Assembly: GCF_014138285.1 (NCBI RefSeq)
Contig: NZ_JACGXN010000005.1
Location: 1 to 64,000, forward strand
Direction: 5' to 3'
DNA: 64,000 bases
Origin: Phyllobacterium myrsinacearum
GTDB taxonomy: Bacteria > Pseudomonadota > Alphaproteobacteria > Rhizobiales > Rhizobiaceae
The notes beneath the pieces were generated by a model. It did no database searches. It worked only from the letters and a program-made list of their open reading frames with translations, and had not been told where the DNA came from. Of this stretch, positions 62,567 to 64,000 are shown piece after piece. The first letter of the stretch is position 1. Every line of letters starts with the position of its first letter. The translations under genes and the position numbers were made by a program.

Positions 62567-63610
62567 TCAGGCCGGCGGATTGATGGTGTGCCGTTCTATC
62601 AGCTCCACGCCGAGATCCACATGCCTGACGCTGATGGCGGGATTGACGATCTTCTCCTGCAGCATGGAGAAGCCAACCCGCCCCAGTTCCATTCTATCCA
62701 CCCGGATAGTTGTGAGAGGAGGACGGCTGTAATGCGCGATCGGCACGTCATCAAGGCCAATGACGGAATACGAACCCGGCACGTCGTATCCCGATTCCTT
62801 CAGGCCCTCCATGACGCCAAGAGCGACAAGATCGGTGCTGCAGAAGAACGCCGTGGTGCCGTCAAGGCGCCCGTCTTTCAGGGCCTGCTTTATGGCAAGA
62901 GCAGCCTCGAAATCACGAACACCCTCTTTGCTCAGGTCGAGAACATGATGCGCGGGATCAAACCGGATTCCTGCCTCCTCCATTGCATCCCTGAAACCAT
63001 CCATGCGTCGAACCAGAGAGGATCGGTGGGGGAACGTGACGTGGACAATGTTGCGATGCCCGGCGGCCAGCAAATGGCATGTGGCGAGCCAACCGGCGGA
63101 CCTGTTGTCAGGGGTCACGCTGCTCACCCGCATCGAACGATCAGTACCATTGACGATGACGGCAGGTAACGCGCTTTGAACAATGCGCTCGATCATCTCA
63201 GGGTAGTCGAGGCCAACGAGCAAAACGGCCGTTGTGCCGGGATCGCCCAGAATCTTGACAATGTCAGACTCCGCTTCCGGCAAATCACGCGCAATCAACC
63301 GGACATTTGCTTCGACACCCCGCGATTTTGCCTCGTCAAGCATGCCTTGAATGACGTCGCCATAAAACTGCGAATTGGAGTAATATTCTCCGGGGGTAAC
63401 GACCGTTATGTCTCTCGATTTTGCAGTGGAGTGTCCACGCGAAGCACGGGCCTGGTAGCCCATCTTGTCGGCAATGCCGATGATGCGGCGCCGGCTGTCA
63501 TCGCCAACACCCGGCCGGTTGTTCAGCACTTTGGAAACGGAAGCGACCGACACCCCCGCCGCATCTGCAATGTCCTGAAGTGTGACGGCAGCTTCCGTTT
63601 TATCTGTCAT
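62567..63610 (-). CDS. LacI-family transcriptional regulator
   Basis: A 347-residue LacI/GalR protein: helix-turn-helix VTLQDIADAAGVSVASVSKVLNNRPG and the effector-binding domain (DITVVTPGEYY to GLDDVPIAHYSRPPLTTI). It lies 57 bases downstream of the GH88 gene on the same strand and so probably responds to an unsaturated uronide or related sugar. It is probably a repressor. Confidence 0.92.
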   Translation of the reverse strand: MTDKTEAAVTLQDIADAAGVSVASVSKVLNNRPGVGDDSRRRIIGIADKMGYQARASRGHSTAKSRDITVVTPGEYYSNSQFYGDVIQGMLDEAKSRGVEANVRLIARDLPEAESDIVKILGDPGTTAVLLVGLDYPEMIERIVQSALPAVIVNGTDRSMRVSSVTPDNRSAGWLATCHLLAAGHRNIVHVTFPHRSSLVRRMDGFRDAMEEAGIRFDPAHHVLDLSKEGVRDFEAALAIKQALKDGRLDGTTAFFCSTDLVALGVMEGLKESGYDVPGSYSVIGLDDVPIAHYSRPPLTTIRVDRMELGRVGFSMLQEKIVNPAISVRHVDLGVELIERHTINPPA

Positions 63611-63667
63611 ATCGTGGTATCCAAGCCCACCGGTGCGGCGAAAGCGTCTTAATGTGATCTGTCTCGA

Positions 63668-64000
63668 CTACCAGAAGAAATCCGTATGGCCAAGCGAGCG
63701 CATCAGGGCTTCCATAAAATAGTAATCGCCATAGGGCAGCATCGTATCGGAATATCCCGCCGTAACGTGCGCCGCACCATGTGCAAGAAGCCCTTCGCTT
63801 TCAGGATTTCCGCTGATGTCACAACTGCGCAGCAAGCCGCCAATCAAGCGATCGGCTTGCGATTTCCAGCGGGAGGACTCCTCGTTATCGGACAGATCAG
63901 CGATGATATAGATGCCTGCTGCCATAATCGCAGCCGCTGAGCTATCCCGTGGCGCATTGCTGTCCGATACGGAAAAATCCCATACGGGGACGTCGTCGTC
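63668..64000 (-). CDS. GH88-type unsaturated glucuronyl hydrolase, C-terminal part
   Basis: The frame is open to the window end, so the gene begins beyond base 64000; about 110 C-terminal residues are present. The VPVWDFSVSD opening, DSSAAAIMAAGIY and GDYYFMEALMR motifs match the C-terminus of GH88 unsaturated glucuronyl hydrolases, which release 4-deoxy unsaturated uronic acid from lyase products. The catalytic Asp residues lie upstream and are not visible here. Confidence 0.8.
   Translation of the reverse strand, partial: DDDVPVWDFSVSDSNAPRDSSAAAIMAAGIYIIADLSDNEESSRWKSQADRLIGGLLRSCDISGNPESEGLLAHGAAHVTAGYSDTMLPYGDYYFMEALMRSLGHTDFFW

Noticed and set aside
1..64000. tRNA, rRNA, riboswitch or intact insertion sequence genes
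   Set aside because: No cloverleaf, rRNA segment, known riboswitch core or transposase frame was recognised by eye; a covariance-model search would be decisive.

Overview
The window looks like part of a secondary replicon (megaplasmid or chromid) of an alphaproteobacterium in the Hyphomicrobiales (Rhizobiaceae, Phyllobacteriaceae or Brucellaceae type). The evidence is the 3' end of a repC gene of the repABC class at base 1, many ABC uptake systems with small regulators, a phosphonate pathway whose catalytic residues sit at the numbers I recall for Sinorhizobium meliloti, and otsA promoter elements that fit the alphaproteobacterial general-stress sigma factor. Genus cannot be settled from the sequence alone. 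No rRNA, tRNA, CRISPR array, phage or intact insertion sequence was recognised.

Layout. 1-2.0 kb: repC end, a 40-codon ORF overlapping it, and a Phd/VapC-type toxin-antitoxin pair. 2.2-5.8 kb: polar amino acid ABC importer with an Lrp/AsnC regulator. 6-7.1 kb: SH3-domain membrane protein and a truncated dehydrogenase remnant. 7.1-13.9 kb: sugar locus with a SorC-type regulator, a GmhA-like isomerase and a ROK kinase, divergent from an FrcBCA-like importer and a transaldolase; repeated TGCAATT palindromes lie between the two arms. 14.1-18 kb: heterodimeric ABC exporter. 18.4-21.7 kb: DeoR regulator and a dimethylglycine/sarcosine dehydrogenase-like flavoenzyme. 21.7-31.3 kb: 2-aminoethylphosphonate catabolism (LysR, phnW, phnA, phnY) and its likely ABC importer. 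31.4-34.7 kb: glutamate/aspartate-type importer gltIJKL. 35.3-38.9 kb: cold-shock protein, three short-chain dehydrogenases and a LysR regulator. 39.1-43.9 kb: DEDDh exonuclease, a MITE-like inverted-repeat element, divergent otsA/otsB, a small stress-type gene and a lipase-fold protein. 44.2-57.3 kb: a large nitrogen-heterocycle or ureide locus with two tandem binding proteins, a Dpp-type importer, two amidohydrolases, a GntR regulator, a flavin reductase-like protein, a hydantoin racemase and an ureidoglycine aminohydrolase-like bicupin. 57.8-64 kb: periplasmic molybdopterin-fold protein, a 781-residue TPR protein, an Rrf2 regulator with a thioredoxin-reductase-like flavoprotein, a LacI regulator and the end of a GH88 hydrolase.

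How the genes fit together. Most of the window is a series of import-plus-catabolism cassettes, each with its own regulator. The least conventional are the sugar locus (kinase, GmhA-like isomerase and transaldolase would form a logical aldoheptose route into the pentose phosphate pathway), the demethylase-like flavoenzyme beside the phosphonate genes, and the ureide locus, whose two transcription units share a TTGTnnACAA palindrome that probably binds the local GntR protein. These pathway assignments are inferences from gene content.
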